64,000 bases of DNA from Zopfochytrium polystomum (Eukaryota; Chytridiomycota; Chytridiomycetes; Chytridiales; Chytridiaceae), in assembly GCA_025765615.1 (NCBI GenBank), contig JAIVFJ010000215.1, positions 43,580 through 107,579 of the forward strand. The letters are read 5' to 3'. The notes under the pieces are model-generated. The model ran no database searches and had not been told where the DNA came from. It saw only the letters and a list, made by a program, of their open reading frames with translations. Positions 51,121-63,202 of this stretch are shown piece after piece. The position numbers and the translations under genes are program-made. How positions within the stretch are numbered: position 1 is the first letter of the stretch; each line of letters opens with the position of its first letter.

Positions 51121-53692
51121 AGCCACGCTGGCACGAGATGGGAATGTTTGTTCAACTTAGCAGGTGGCCTCAGCAATCCCACTCCCCGTTCCATCGCAAA
51201 CGGCCTCCATTATCTGGAAACTACGTCGATCGAACGTTCGCCCGTGTCCATCTCCCACACCTCGGGCATTCGCCGCCACTGATTGTTCGAACCACCCTTC
51301 GCAGGAATGTCAAACGATACGACGCTTATCGGCACCTTCGTACCCTTTTTAAGAATCGTCGGACTCTCAAGACGACCTATTGCCGCGATATGGACTTGCA
51401 CAGCCTTGGCGGCTGCTAGGAGCCTACTGCTACTTCGTGGCCCTGAGACGAAACAGTCTGAAGACCGGGTGAAAGCCGCGAATCGCCAGGTCAAGGATTC
51501 ACCACGATCTACAACGACAAATCGATCATTGGCGCCCCTCATCTGGAGGTTGAAAAGTGCGGGTCTACATTCTGAAAGGACTCGATGAAGGGTGGATCTT
51601 GCTGGGTCGATGGACGAAGAAGTTCCCCAAAGACTCCTGACCCTTCTCTACGGCCGGAGAATGGTGTGCTCGCCGTGGATTACGTGGATTACGTCTCCGG
51701 CAAAAACGGGCAAGACAGCAAGCAAACTCGAATGCGGAGTTTCAGAATTTTAGCCTGCGAAATCGAGTGAGCCAATTCATTCAATGGATCTGTTGGTGCA
51801 ATTTTGTCGGATTTGGGGCAGCCGTGAAGGTCTTGGATATCCCTACTAGATCGATGCACGTCAGATATTCGCAAAAACCAGAGCCTGCCATCTTTATTCA
51901 GCAATTGCGCGATTCGAAGGAACTGTCCGAAACTGATTGAAGCGGCCGACAAACTGGACAGAGCTTGATGGATAACGTCCCACGTTCCGTCCTCGGCGTA
52001 GGCACTTCAGCAGGAAGATGAACTTCATCGCAGGACGCCAAGGCTCACCGAATCCGGAAAACAGCCCTTTCTGGTGCCCCATTGTCCATACCACGCCTAA
52101 GCCTTGCCATTCTTTTGGGTTTGGCAGTTTGGCTAATGCCGCCGTGAAATGTCGATGGGTCTCGCAGTGGGGGACGACTTGGACAAGATGAGTTTTTCTC
52201 CATCACACTCGGGTCGGTGCGAAAAGGAGATTGTTTTGGTCGAAAAGCCCACCGCAACTTGTCGATGGCTCCAAGTACAGCCGACCGACCGTGACATGCT
52301 GATGAACTGCGGCGCACATTTGCGATACCGAAGATATTTAAACAGAACCAAGACAACGACGACTATTGCGCTCCGACAGATCGACCACTCTCCAAGCTGC
52401 CCAACCTTCCCTTCCTCGCGATCCTGCAACAATTAGGAGACTCGCGCGCAAAGATACGAGCTTAGAGTCGCATCATTCCAACTGGAGGATCTCCACATCA
52501 ACTTTAATGGACTCGACGGTACCAATCAAGGGAAACGTTGAGGGGCACAGCGCACCGACCCCGCTTTCTGCTCCGCCTTGCCGTGAGTTGATATTTAACG
52601 GGAGTTTCGCGCAACGCTACTGACGACTTTCGATGGAGGTGGTTGAACCGCGCCGCCTCCTCTAGCCGGTTAGGAGATTTCCGTCGATTCGCGAGGTCAG
52701 TATGTTGTAGCCCAAATTGACTTGGAAATCACTTCGATTTTAAATAGATATCAAGCAAAACTGGGGGAAAAACAACGAAAGCTAGTGAGACAAGGAGGCG
52801 CGCGGACCGAAATGGCGGTATGACTCTTGGCACGACCACTCAGCGCCAGGACGATCGCAACCCACGGAACAGGCGTCATCCGCTTCATCCGCCATTCATC
52901 CACTTGTTCCGCCTACCCCTCCTCAGGTGCTGGACCCGCAGGCTGCGATCCCCAAAGGCCGCGAGGATGGACAGGCTCTCCTCCCCCAACCATTACCCCA
53001 CCCACACCCCCCTTCTTCACCCCCCTGAATTTGTCGATTTCACCGCCCGTACCCGGCCTTGCGCCCATTTACCGTTGCTCGCGCATGGAAAGAATGGATC
53101 TCCCTCCGCCACGATCTGTGCGGGGCTTCGCTGCAAGAATCGGGTTTCCCCGAAGCGCCAGCACCGTGGTGGTGAGTAACTGACCACCCAGTATTAATAA
53201 ACCCGATCAGCAGCTCCCAAACCCTCCTCGTTCGAACTTGGACGGCGACCGACTGCCGATCGACCGCCGAACCCGCCCTCACGACGGCATCACCAATGGA
53301 ACGGGCTTGTTTGTACTTACTTTGCTCTCACTCTGCAACCTGGGTTCTACCGTTTAGAACTGTCGATTGCCTGTTACAAGGGCGAGATCCTCGGCTAGTC
53401 GTATCCTTTTTTTTCTTTTTTTTCGACATGGATCCTCTCGATTTCGCCGCCAACAAGAATTGTCGGTCTGGTCGTGTTGCACTCGGGCGTCCACGGTTTT
53501 TGCGACTTTAACCAAAGGAAAAGCACCGGGTTTGTGGCTTTTGAATCTGGGTTGAAAGCTTACGGGAAGACAGAGCGAAAGAGTAGGGGTTTTTTTTTTT
53601 TTTTTTTTTGGAAAGGCATTCTAGAGTCTTTCCTCCATGGGTCCGTTCTTTCAACCCGTCACCTTTCGTTTTCAGCCTTTCAAAGAACGGTT

Positions 53693-53752
53693 GGGGGAGG
53701 GGGAGGGGGAGGGGGAGGGGGAGGGGGAGGGGGAGGGGGAGGGGGAGGGGGA
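53693..53752 (+). repeat. (GGGGGA)10 hexamer repeat, potential G-quadruplex
   Basis: Ten uninterrupted GGGGGA units on the plus strand, about 250 bp upstream of the bZIP C start and following a T19-type tract. G5 runs spaced by one A fit the intramolecular G-quadruplex pattern. Confidence 0.9.
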
Positions 53753-54000
53753 GCGAGCGAGCGCGCGAGCACGCCTCGTGCCTTCTCCCTCAACATGTGG
53801 GTGGGAAAGAGTGAGTGACTGGGAGGGAGGGAGGGAGGTGGGCTAACGGTGGCATCTTCTGGTTTCATGTTTTTTCTTCCTTCTTCTTCCTTGCTCCCCC
53901 ACCCACCCCACCCTTTCTTGGCAACCAATCAATCATCACTCAATCAGCCACGCAATCATCGATTTTTCTGAAATTGATTAGAAAAGTTGGGGGCGAAAAA

Positions 54001-55842
54001 ATGTCAACACTGGCTGGCAACAACATGAACAGGATGGAACAGCCGCAGTCGCCACAATCCGTCGACCCCGACGACAGCGAGAAGGTCCCAAGCCCCCGTC
54101 CGCTGGGCGGCGGCGGCGGCGGCGGCGGTATTAACTGGCGCTGCCTGCTCCTGCTGCTGCTGCTGCTGCTGGTGGTGGTGGTGCTGTTACTCTTGCCGAT
54201 GGTCGTGGTGATGATAATGATCGCGATGCTGCGGGCAATGGGGGCGGCGGCGGCGGCGGCGGCGGCGGGGGCGACGGCAATGTCGGCCGTGACCATTCGC
54301 TCTCGCTCCTGCACCAGCACCAGCACCAGCACCAGCAACGAGAACAGCAGCGTCGCCCCACTGTCGACCACCAGCACCACCAACACCACCACCACCACCA
54401 ACAGCAACTTCAGCCGCAGCAACAGGCCTTTATGCGACTGCACCAGCAAGACCACCAGCAGCAGCACCCGCAATACCCACCCCACAACCAGCAGCAGCAG
54501 CAGCAGCACATCGCTCACAACCACTGGGACACTTACCTCCACCAGAACGTTCACCAGCAGCACCAGCGCCACTATCACCACCCCCCGCCCCCCCATCCGT
54601 CTCACCCGCACCAGCAGCAGCAGCAGCTGCTGCTGCACGCTCCGCAGCAGTACCACCCGTACTCCTCGTCGCTCGATCGACAAGAAGCGCACCCTCCGCC
54701 GCCGCCGCTCCCGCAGCGTCCGCCTACCCTGGAAGAGGAGGAGGAGAGGTGGCTCGCCGGTTCCTCACGCCAACCCCCTCGACACCTGTTCGGCCATTCC
54801 CCGCTGTCTGCCACGAGAGAACCGACAGTCTGGCACCCTGCTGCGGCTCCGGGGCGCTACGCGCCGTCGGCTCCCGTCGGCCACGAAGTGTACGCCAGAC
54901 GAGGTGAGCGAAGACCCCCCTCCGCCCACCCACCGACAGCGATCTCGCCCCTCTTCCTCGTCTTCTCACCATTTCCTGCTTGATACACCCCCACCAGCTC
55001 CAGACGTCGCCCTTGTCTACCAGAGCGACCTCGGTCACTACCGGCCAAGTCACGAGCCAGGAGGCGAAGCCCCCTCCTCGCACGCCGAGCAGCGTTTCAC
55101 TGCCCCGAGCAAATACGTTGCTGACCCGGCACGCCGGTACCCTGAACCGTACGAGATGGCGCGGGCTGACGACGGCGGAAGAGGCTACCTTACCCCGGCA
55201 CGAGGCGAGGTGAGATATCGCCCCCACTCGCCGCCCCGTTGAGGCACGATGACTCCTGGTTTTTTGGGGGGCGGAGGCGGTTATGCTTAGTAATCAACTC
55301 AAAAACGAACCTCTAAAAAACCCTCGGCTTTGCAATGCAAAACAACATAGCAGAGGGCGACTTCGTCCGCGTCCTCCGCCGCCGCGGCCGCAGCGTCGTC
55401 GTTGTCGCTCGCCGTCCCCACCGCTACCGCCGCCACCACACCCACCACCGCCTCGCCAACCCGCTCCCGCAAGCGCAAGGCCTCCACCGAAGACGACTCC
55501 CAGTCCTCCCCGCGCTCGACAAACAGCTCCTCGACGGCCGGCGGCGGCGCCGCCTCCGCAACCCCCGTCGCCGCCGGCGCCAACCGACCAGCCTCCGCCT
55601 CCTCTACCAAGACCTCCTCCACCACCACCGCCGCGAACGGCGCACCCATCTCTGAGAAGAGCATGCGCAACCGCGAAGCGTGCCGCCGGCTGCGCCAAAA
55701 GAAGCTGGCCGAGGTCGAGCACCTCCGCAGCGAGGTCGCGCGGCTGACGGACGAGAACAGGGTGCTGAAGGTGCGACTGGATGAGGCGGAGAAGGATCGC
55801 GTCGAGAGGATGAAGAGGGAGATTGAGTATTTGAAGAGGTGA
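54001..55842 (+). CDS. bZIP transcription factor C, Gln/His-rich N-terminus
   Basis: Three exons, 54001-54903, 54998-55209 and 55354-55842. They start MSTLAGNNMNRMEQPQSPQS and pass through Gly/Ala, then long His/Gln stretches (HQHQHQHQQREQQ, PPHNQQQQQQHIAHNHW). One base is missing (or two extra) near 54128-54136, where the frame leaves GGGINWR; adding one gives 1605 nt, 534 aa. Exon 2 reads DVALVYQSDLGHYRPSHEPG. Exon 3 has Thr/Ser/Ala-rich sequence with RSRKRKAS, then the bZIP: SMRNREACRRLRQKKLAEVE, Asn at about residue 478, zipper LRSEVARLTDENRVLKVRL, and the end RVERMKREIEYLKR. The stop TGA is also part of a GTGAGC donor-like sequence, so an additional 3' exon is possible. The Gln/His-rich part resembles activation domains. 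It is the best-preserved bZIP of the cluster after B. Confidence 0.82.
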
Positions 55843-58800
55843 GCTGGTTGCCGTTGAGATTGTTTCTTTTTTGTTTTTGGGAGGGTGAGTGTGTGTGTGT
55901 GTGTTGTGTGAGTGTGTGAGAGAAAATGTGAAACGTGAGAGCGTGGGAGCGTCTGTGTGTGTTTTTGGTTTCTAGGAGCCGGGGTGGCTGGCTTGTTTAA
56001 CGGTTCGTTCGTACGTACCTTGGGGTTCTGATAAAGCATTCGTGCCTGAGCCTGCAGGATCCAAGAGCAACGGGGAAACGAGTGAAGGGAAGCGGGGGGG
56101 GAGGGGGTAGCAAGTACGATGGAGTGGTGGGGACGGTGTTTAAAGAGAAGTATCAGTACGGTTAATGCAATTTGTTTCTGTAAGGGTTTCGAGGGTTTGC
56201 AACGAGAGGGAGCAAAGGAAGGAAGGAAAATGAAAAATTAAGATAAAAAGCAAGTTTGGCAGCTCAACCCACCTCTCGACCCTTCGAACCGCATCTGTGA
56301 AATTGGGGCATCTGTGAAATTGGGGCGCTTGTCTCACTTACCAAAGCGCCCCTTCCACCCCCCCCAGGGTTAGGCCCCGCTACCTAGAGTATATGCTTGC
56401 CCGGACGCGCCTCACTCACATATTCGTACAGGTGGGGGCGTTTTTGCTAGACTTTGGTGTCCTTTGATGCCTCCCTCGGTGCCGCCGGCTGCACGGCTTC
56501 ATCTCCCAGATCTAACAACCCTCATCCCATTCCTCGTCCATCTCGTCCCCTCCCCCTGCTCCCCCCCGTGCGCTCCTCCCTCAGCGGATCTTCCTAAACC
56601 CACAGCAAACGCCAGTGGTCCTCGGATTCCGCCCCGACTTGGCCCAACCCCCCCCTCTCCCGCCAAAAGAAACAAGAAGCGAAACGCAACCCCGACTGAA
56701 ACGGAGTCGCACCGCCAAAACCCCCTACGTCCGTGGACTTCGTACCGAGGGAGGTAGGGAAACGCCTTGACTTGAAGCCCCGCGCGTCTCGCGGGGAGGC
56801 CGTCGGCCGGTGTGATTAGTGGGCTCGACAACGACTCCTCGGGTTCCCGCCCAAGAGACAACGACGTCCCTTCCCCCCCTGTGCGCCGATCTCGTCGTGC
56901 TTGATACCCCAGCCTGCGGTCTGAGGACGTGTGGTTCCCAAACGTCCGCGTCGGGGGTTCGCCGGGGTCTTGTCCTGCGTCGAAGTACGGATGGCGGGGA
57001 CTTGCATCAGTCTTCACAGAGCAACGCCTCCTCCCGCCCCCCCCGTTTTCCAAAAACCAGGTGGCAGCTTACCTTTCTTCAATCGACACTTCCACCCCCA
57101 CGGGCGTAGGCCTTTGAGACCTGCGAACCAACTTTGAGCTCTCGTATTCGGTCGTGAGGCTCTGCGTACGGTACCTCGTGCTGTCGGACCCGACCCCTCT
57201 TTTCTCCGGCTCCACCCTCGGAATCGTCCCGTGCCCGCGACTCGTCGCGCGCGCGGAGCGCAGACATTCCTTGGAAAGAGATTGGGGCAAGCGCGTCGAA
57301 GGGAGGGGGGCAAGGTCGCTCCCAGTTTCGTTTTTGACTGGGCGGTAAGGTACCGTACCTGCATTTGGTTTTCCTCCTAACCTTCGCAGAAGAGCCGGCG
57401 GCAAGAACGGCCCGCTGCCCCTGCCAGCCGGATTTCTATCGATGTGACAACGCTGATCCGTGTTTGTTAAATCCGCGGACTATGCCAGCGTTGGATGGCC
57501 GGATTCACCCCCAGAGCCCACTGCATCTCGATCGAAACCTATCGCGGTTGCTGTTGACTCTGTTCACCTGTTCGGCTGGGGAGCGGGCGTCTGAAAGGTT
57601 CCGATTGAGCTTGACACCGAGTCACCTTGCGTTCCTGGTTCTGGGTCCGGATTTCGTGCATTCGGTGCACCTGCAAACTAGCGGGCGGTGGGGGCCCCTC
57701 GAGAATCGAGCTCTACGGTGAGCACCAAGGCGAGAATTCGACCGCGTGGGTGCGTCCGAGGTGACCTTTTCGCCTCGTATGATCGGGGGGAGTGAGAGGA
57801 AGGTGACAGTAGGGTGAGAAGAGGAGCACGCATGTGTTGGCAAGACCAGCTCGTGCACCCAGACCCGACGAGAGAGTCCCCCTACGATCCGATCGATCGG
57901 ACCGCACGACCCTCGCGTTGGGCATCTCGCTGAGGGTTCACGGCGGTACGGGGAGGTTGCCCGTCTGGTGCTGTCTTGCGTTCGCTGCGTCGGACTGGAC
58001 CACTTACGCTTAGTCTCCATCGCTCAGCCACAACACCCAACCCCTGTGCTAGTTCCCAATCCGGAGAACCCGTCGTCCAGTGGAATCGGGGTCCACGCGG
58101 CGAGGGTGCCAATTCTATGTGGCCGGAGCGCGAGCCGGTGCCGTCTCTCCAAATCCGTCGGACCCCACAGCCACCGCCTCTTCTCTTCGACCGGTTCTTT
58201 GCGAGCCAGTCCAGGCACCTTGTCGGTTCCATGTCGACAAAACAATTGCAGATTACGCGATCAGGTCGTCATCAGCTCGCCGTGTCGCAATTCACCAGGA
58301 ATATTCGGAACTCGATGGCTCCATGTCATCTGAATATGGCAAGGGAGAGCGGTTGCGGGCAGCGGCGCTTGGAAGTGCTCAGAAACCGACATGAACGAAA
58401 CGCGAACATCGCCGTCTATTCCGTCAAAGTCGATCGGACGCTGCGCGCGGAGCAACCTCGCGATGCTAGTTGCCCCAGCGGGCCGGGGACGTTATGAGGG
58501 ACTGGTAAGAGGATAGGAAAGATGACAGGTAGAGCTTTTTCTAGGGTCTCCATGCAAACAACGCGGGGGCGGTATTTGCGGGAGGTTTATTGTGTCCCGG
58601 CGGTGGCTAAGGGATTGCCCACGGGCTGCCTGGTCTTTCTAATCGTCATCGGTCGGGTCTCCTTTTTTTGTTTTTGTTTTTTTTTTTTGTTGTTTGACCC
58701 TCCCGTCCTCATTGAGTTGGGGAACGCGAAGAGGCGGATAGCTGAAGACTTATGAACGGTCGCCTATAGCGCCCTTGAGCAAAGTTTTTGGCCCGCTTAG

Positions 58801-59497
58801 GAGTTTGCAACAGGCCGACAGGTTGCAGGACGATTGGTTGGGAATACCAGCCGGACTTTCTTTTTTTTTCTTTTTTTTTACTTTTCCGGTGGAATCATTT
58901 GTGTTGTCAATCAAGTACCCGCAATAAAGTAACCGGTCAAAGAACAAATAAAGATGTCGCAGCATGGGCGAAATCCACAGTGAGGTTACCAAGATGCGAT
59001 CTGCAACTGTTAAGCAATGTTTGGTTTGGTGGTACCTCAAAGTTTAGTCCAAGAAACAGAAAAGCAGAGGGATCCGCAGAGCACAAAAATAGATAAATGA
59101 GCGGTCCATGACGTTCCTGGAGTCTACAAGGTGAAGGGAAAAAGCAAAAGCGGTCGCGTAATGGCGGTCTGTACAGCAATTCTGTTTGGGTACATTGACA
59201 TAACTGGAAAGCTGTTATTCTGCACTACCTTTTCTTTGAGCATGGAAAAAAACAGGAAAGCTTTTTGGTTTAATCAAGTCGCTCGAGGTACCCAGTCCCA
59301 GCGCCCACAACGTTTTTCCCCTCACATTGCACAACCGCCCCCGCCCAGACGCCCCTGCCGCTTTTCCATTGAGCTGAGACGGAAAAAATAAGTGATGGAA
59401 AGCGCGGGGGGTCAACAACCGTTCCTCGCACGAGAAACAAAAAAAAAGAAAAAAGAAAAAAAAAAAAGAAGCGAAGACCACCCCTACAGCACTCACT
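55843..59497. other. Gene-poor region
   Basis: About 3.6 kb with no recognised gene. GT-rich stretch at about 55887-55920. The part near 56.5-58.5 kb is GC-rich with many C- and G-runs and overlapping open frames of up to 180 codons on both strands (for example 57976-58497 plus, 56499-57053 minus), none with a recognisable motif. T-tracts at 58675-58690 and A-tracts near 59440-59468 lie before bZIP D. Confidence 0.45.
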
Positions 59498-61009
59498 AAC
59501 CTCCGCAAATACTCAATCTCCCCTCCTCATCCTCTCGACCCTCTCCCGCTCCGCCGCCGCAACCTGCTCCTTCAGCGGCCGCGTTCCTCCGCACCCAGCG
59601 CCGCAACCTGCTCCCGCAGCGACTCCACCAGCGCCCGCTTCCGCTCCCGCATCCGTCGGCACGCCTCGCGGGTTGCGCTCGCTCTTGCTCCGTAGGCTAG
59701 CCCCGTCGCCGTCGTCGTTGCCGACGCTGCTGACGTTGCGGGACCCCGGTGGTCGGCCCGGACGGCCGCGTGGGAGGAGCGCGGCGGCGGGCGGGTGGGC
59801 CGGTGGTGCTGGTGGAGGGGCCGAGGTGCGTGGGGCGTTTGGAGACGCTGCCGACCCCGCCGCCGCCGCCGGTCTCGTCGTCGGTGGAGATGGTGGATTG
59901 CGACGACGACGAGAGGGGAGACGGCGGGTGTATGGCGTGGTTGTTGGGGGGGTGGTACGGTGTGAGTGGGGTGGGTTGGTGGCGGGTTGGTATGCGTGGT
60001 GGTTGGCTGTGTTGTTGTTGTGTTTGTTGTTGTTGTTTGTTGTGGTTGTTGTTGTTTTATTTAACCCCCGTTTGATGGATGGGTACCGGTGCAGGTTGGG
60101 GTGGGGGATGGTGAGAAATCAGTGCCGGAGGACAATTCGGCCGGTTGGCGTCACGGTGGTCCTTGCCTTTCCCCCCGCCCCATTCCCCCCCTTTACCTCT
60201 CGTGCGATGGGGAGCGCCCGCTCGCTGCTGCTGTTGTTGTTGCTGTTGCTCTCCTCGTCGGCAACCACCCGCGCAAGACTCATAACCGATGGCGAATTCG
60301 GATCGGGCTCCGAGCGATGGTCAAATTTGGACAATTGCGCGTGCGCGCGTCCGAGCGATGTTCAACATCGCGATGATAGCCGCCGTAGCCCCCAGCCGCT
60401 ACCGCGTCATAGCTCCAAGGCGATGGGTGCGGCGGGGTCGGGGAGGGCTCCAATCGGAAGTGGCCACCGCTCGCGTCGTGGTGGCGGTGGTGATTGCCTG
60501 TGGAATGGCGCGGCGTGGAGGGGGAACGGGGAGTTGGATTTGACAACTCGCGAAAGATAATGCCGAGGGCCGGAACGCCAGATTGCCCCCCTAAACAAAA
60601 ACGCACAACACCAACACACGGAGCGCAATCTCACCCTGCCACGGCCCGCTCCCCCACCCCGCCGCCGCCGCCGCCGCGCCTGGGTCGCCGGGCCGCGGGT
60701 CGGTGTAAAAGTGAGACGTGCGAGGCTCGCGCAGATAGTCCCGGCCCCCGAACGTCAGCCAGATCTGGCCGTCGTCGCCGCCGCTTCGCGATGGCCGTGG
60801 TGGTCGCTGGGGGTCCAAGCGAAAGTGCGCGGCGCAGGCAGGGTGAGTGGCGGTGGTGGTGGTGTTGGTGCTGCTTCAAGCGTCGGCCGCGGCCTTGAGG
60901 GCGGGGGCGTGTACTTGTGGTTGTAGTGGGGCGCGAGTCTGTCCTCGCCCTGCTCGTGTTCGTGTGGGGATCCCTTGGGCGGCTCGCGAGGTGACATTTC
61001 CGACGACAT
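59498..61009 (-). pseudogene. bZIP factor D, interrupted by at least four extra bases
   Basis: Runs leftward from MSSEMSPREPPKGSPHEHEQ at 61009. Coding-like pieces follow: GGDDGQIWLTFGGRDYLREP, then a GTGAGA donor near 60637, WSYDAVAAGGYGGYHRDVEH, and SPSVMSLARVVADEESNSNN ending at a GTAAAG donor near 60199. A last exon has SPLSSSSQSTISTDDETGGG, an AT-hook-like RGRPGRPP, and the bZIP. In the bZIP (about 59690-59500) four single extra G or C bases must be removed to read SERNREACRRMRERKRALVE, SLREQVAALGAENAALKEQV and ERVERMRREIEYLRR, the first lying in GGG at 59670-59672. The corrected sequence is very like bZIP C. Whether this is a decayed copy or an active gene with assembly errors cannot be told from sequence alone; error density here is the highest in the window. 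Confidence 0.6.
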
Positions 61010-63157
61010 TTCAATTTCTTTTTTCTTGTTTTTCGCTCTGATCTTCGCGGCTGTGGGTGGGCAAACTATCGGAATAGTGGCTTTAACCAGGGGTTCCAAA
61101 CGAAAAAGAAACTGAGTTGATTATTATGATAGTAGAGTGACACAGTATTTGGTGCGGTGTCGGTGCTGGTAAATGATGAGGCCGTTGTGATTGCCGCGAA
61201 CCCCCACGTTTCAGAAGAATCCTTGCAGCCCCAACCCACTACCCCCACCAGATCGTCTTCGCGCCACCAACGCGACCGCAGATGTCGAATAAATAGTATA
61301 CCCGGTGCGGAAGTGCCCTCCTCCTTTTTCCTTTTCCCCCACACATTTCAACATATTTTCGAGCCGCGCGACATTACCAGCCGAAAGAAGGCGGACAACG
61401 ACGAATAATCCAACGGTGCGTGGGGCCTATCTGTGGGTATTTACTCCTGAGTGGGTGTGAGTGTGTGAGCGCTAGCGCCCAGCCGGTCGGACACGTCTGT
61501 CCCTGATTCCTCGAATCCTCCTTCTACTCCTCCTCACCCATCATCTCCGACGTCGCACGTTCATCGTCCTCGACCCAAACCGTCGTTTGGACGCTGCACC
61601 TTTGCAACTTGTCTTGGGGCAAGGAGGGTGGTCCCCGTTCATTCCTTTATGGCGCAGGTGTCGGCCTCCCTGATCTCCACTTCCAACATCCGTGTGTAAA
61701 CACGCCCGTTGAAATCCGTCAACGTTCCTCGTCGTGGGAGCTGCCCATCATGGATCTCAGCTCGAAGAGGGTAGTGGGGCGGGCTCCATCGCGGAAGTCC
61801 GAGGTCTCAGCCAGGCAGCAGTCTTCACATCCTCTTTGGAGAAGGATCCAAATTCCGCGCAGATCCCCCAGCCCACAAGCCCGACGACGGTTCCAGGATG
61901 ACTATGGAACCCCCTACTTTCCAGCTCGAAAGTTGCTGCAGATTACCCCCGCTCGCAAGGATCTCAATTCACTTTCAGCTCGATCCGATCCGGCGCAGTC
62001 TCAGCGCAGAGAGCTGAGAGTCGTCCCACGGGCTGTCGAATCATTTGATGGCGGCGCGAAAACCCCAGCCCCTTGTCCTCGCGACGTCGACCCTGCCACC
62101 GAAAGGCGCGTGGGCGATCTAGATCTCAGCGAAAGCATCCTGCTGCCGAAACGATGGACTGCAAGTGCACCGATAACGATGAGAATCGCCGGACCAAGGT
62201 GGACGGGCAGGCCGAGGGACGTCGCATCGTCGTCGCACTCCTCGCTGCCATCAGCCGCTGTGGCTGGCCAACTGCCCGCTTTTGCTTCGAATGGGTGGAT
62301 CCAGTGAAACGCGTGTCGGTCGCATAGTGAAACCCTCTCTGCGCGCACGGCCCTTTGTTGACGGATCGAGCAGCTGGCGAATCCGACTTCAAAGCGCTGT
62401 GATGCATCACCGGCCTGTGATGTTCTTGCGGTGATTACGGCACTTCCACGCGCTATAAGGTTCGTCCAGCGAGAAGTGAGTGTGCGTAACAAGAGGTGTC
62501 ATCGTGCTACTCACATTTTGTAGGCATCTTTACGATTTAAGGACAAAGCCTCTTGTTTCCACTGGCTCTGAGATCGGGAGACTCGGACAAATATGCCGCT
62601 AAGGACAGATGAGATGGGGCCGTCCTTTGCAAAATGGCGATCTTGCAGCGACCCGCTCTGTCTATCGCCCCCTCGTGCGGTTTCCAGAGGCAATCCTCAC
62701 GATAGATAGAGGTTGGGCTCGCACTCCACCCGCGAATTCTTGCAGTTCAGACCGACCGAGGCCTTCAAGGCAAATCGTCTCCGATGACGCCGAGTAAGTT
62801 GGCTGCAGTTCATTTTGGTGGGGCGGAATCCTAAGATCCACTAAGGCGAAGCTGAATTTTGAGCGGTCGTGGCCGGAGGCGGAGAGAGACTGGCGTGGAA
62901 TGGGCCCCCGGCCAAGTGGGGATCTCGCCGTCGCGTCAGAGTGCAAAGCCCGTGGGTATACTACTGCATTCCTACTGGTTCAGCATCGGGCCGGGCCGGA
63001 ACCGCGGGGGCGGCGCACTTCGTTCCCTTTGGTGCAGCGCCCCGAGACAGACGCTCTCTCTCTTCGACCCTTTCGTCCGGGCGCTTTGCCGCTGATGGTC
63101 AGCCTTTTCTTTCGATGATTCCAAAAAACCGGGCGCAAAACTCTGGGAGCGTTCGCG

Positions 63158-63202
<45 letters not shown>

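Larger units (their letters stand above)
46998..54000. other. Gene-poor region of lower GC content
   Basis: About 7 kb without a recognisable gene. The 48.6-52.8 kb part is near 50% GC, lacks the Ala/Gly/Pro codon tracts of the neighbouring genes and has few homopolymers. The longest open frame is 241 codons at 50395-51120 (plus), listed separately. Another, 52827-53183, ends at a GTGAGT donor but matches nothing known. The right end from 53.4 kb has T-tracts and a G-rich hexamer repeat and should hold the bZIP C promoter. Confidence 0.5.

Noticed and set aside
53815..55242. 475-codon frame with a run of Leu/Val suggesting a membrane segment in bZIP C
   Set aside because: The Leu/Val run is the wrong frame of a CTG/GTG repeat; the Ala/Gly frame continues into the Gln/His-rich coding sequence.
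61609..62307. 232-codon open frame as a gene
   Set aside because: No ATG at its start, no motif, no convincing splice context; kept only as a note in the gene-poor region.
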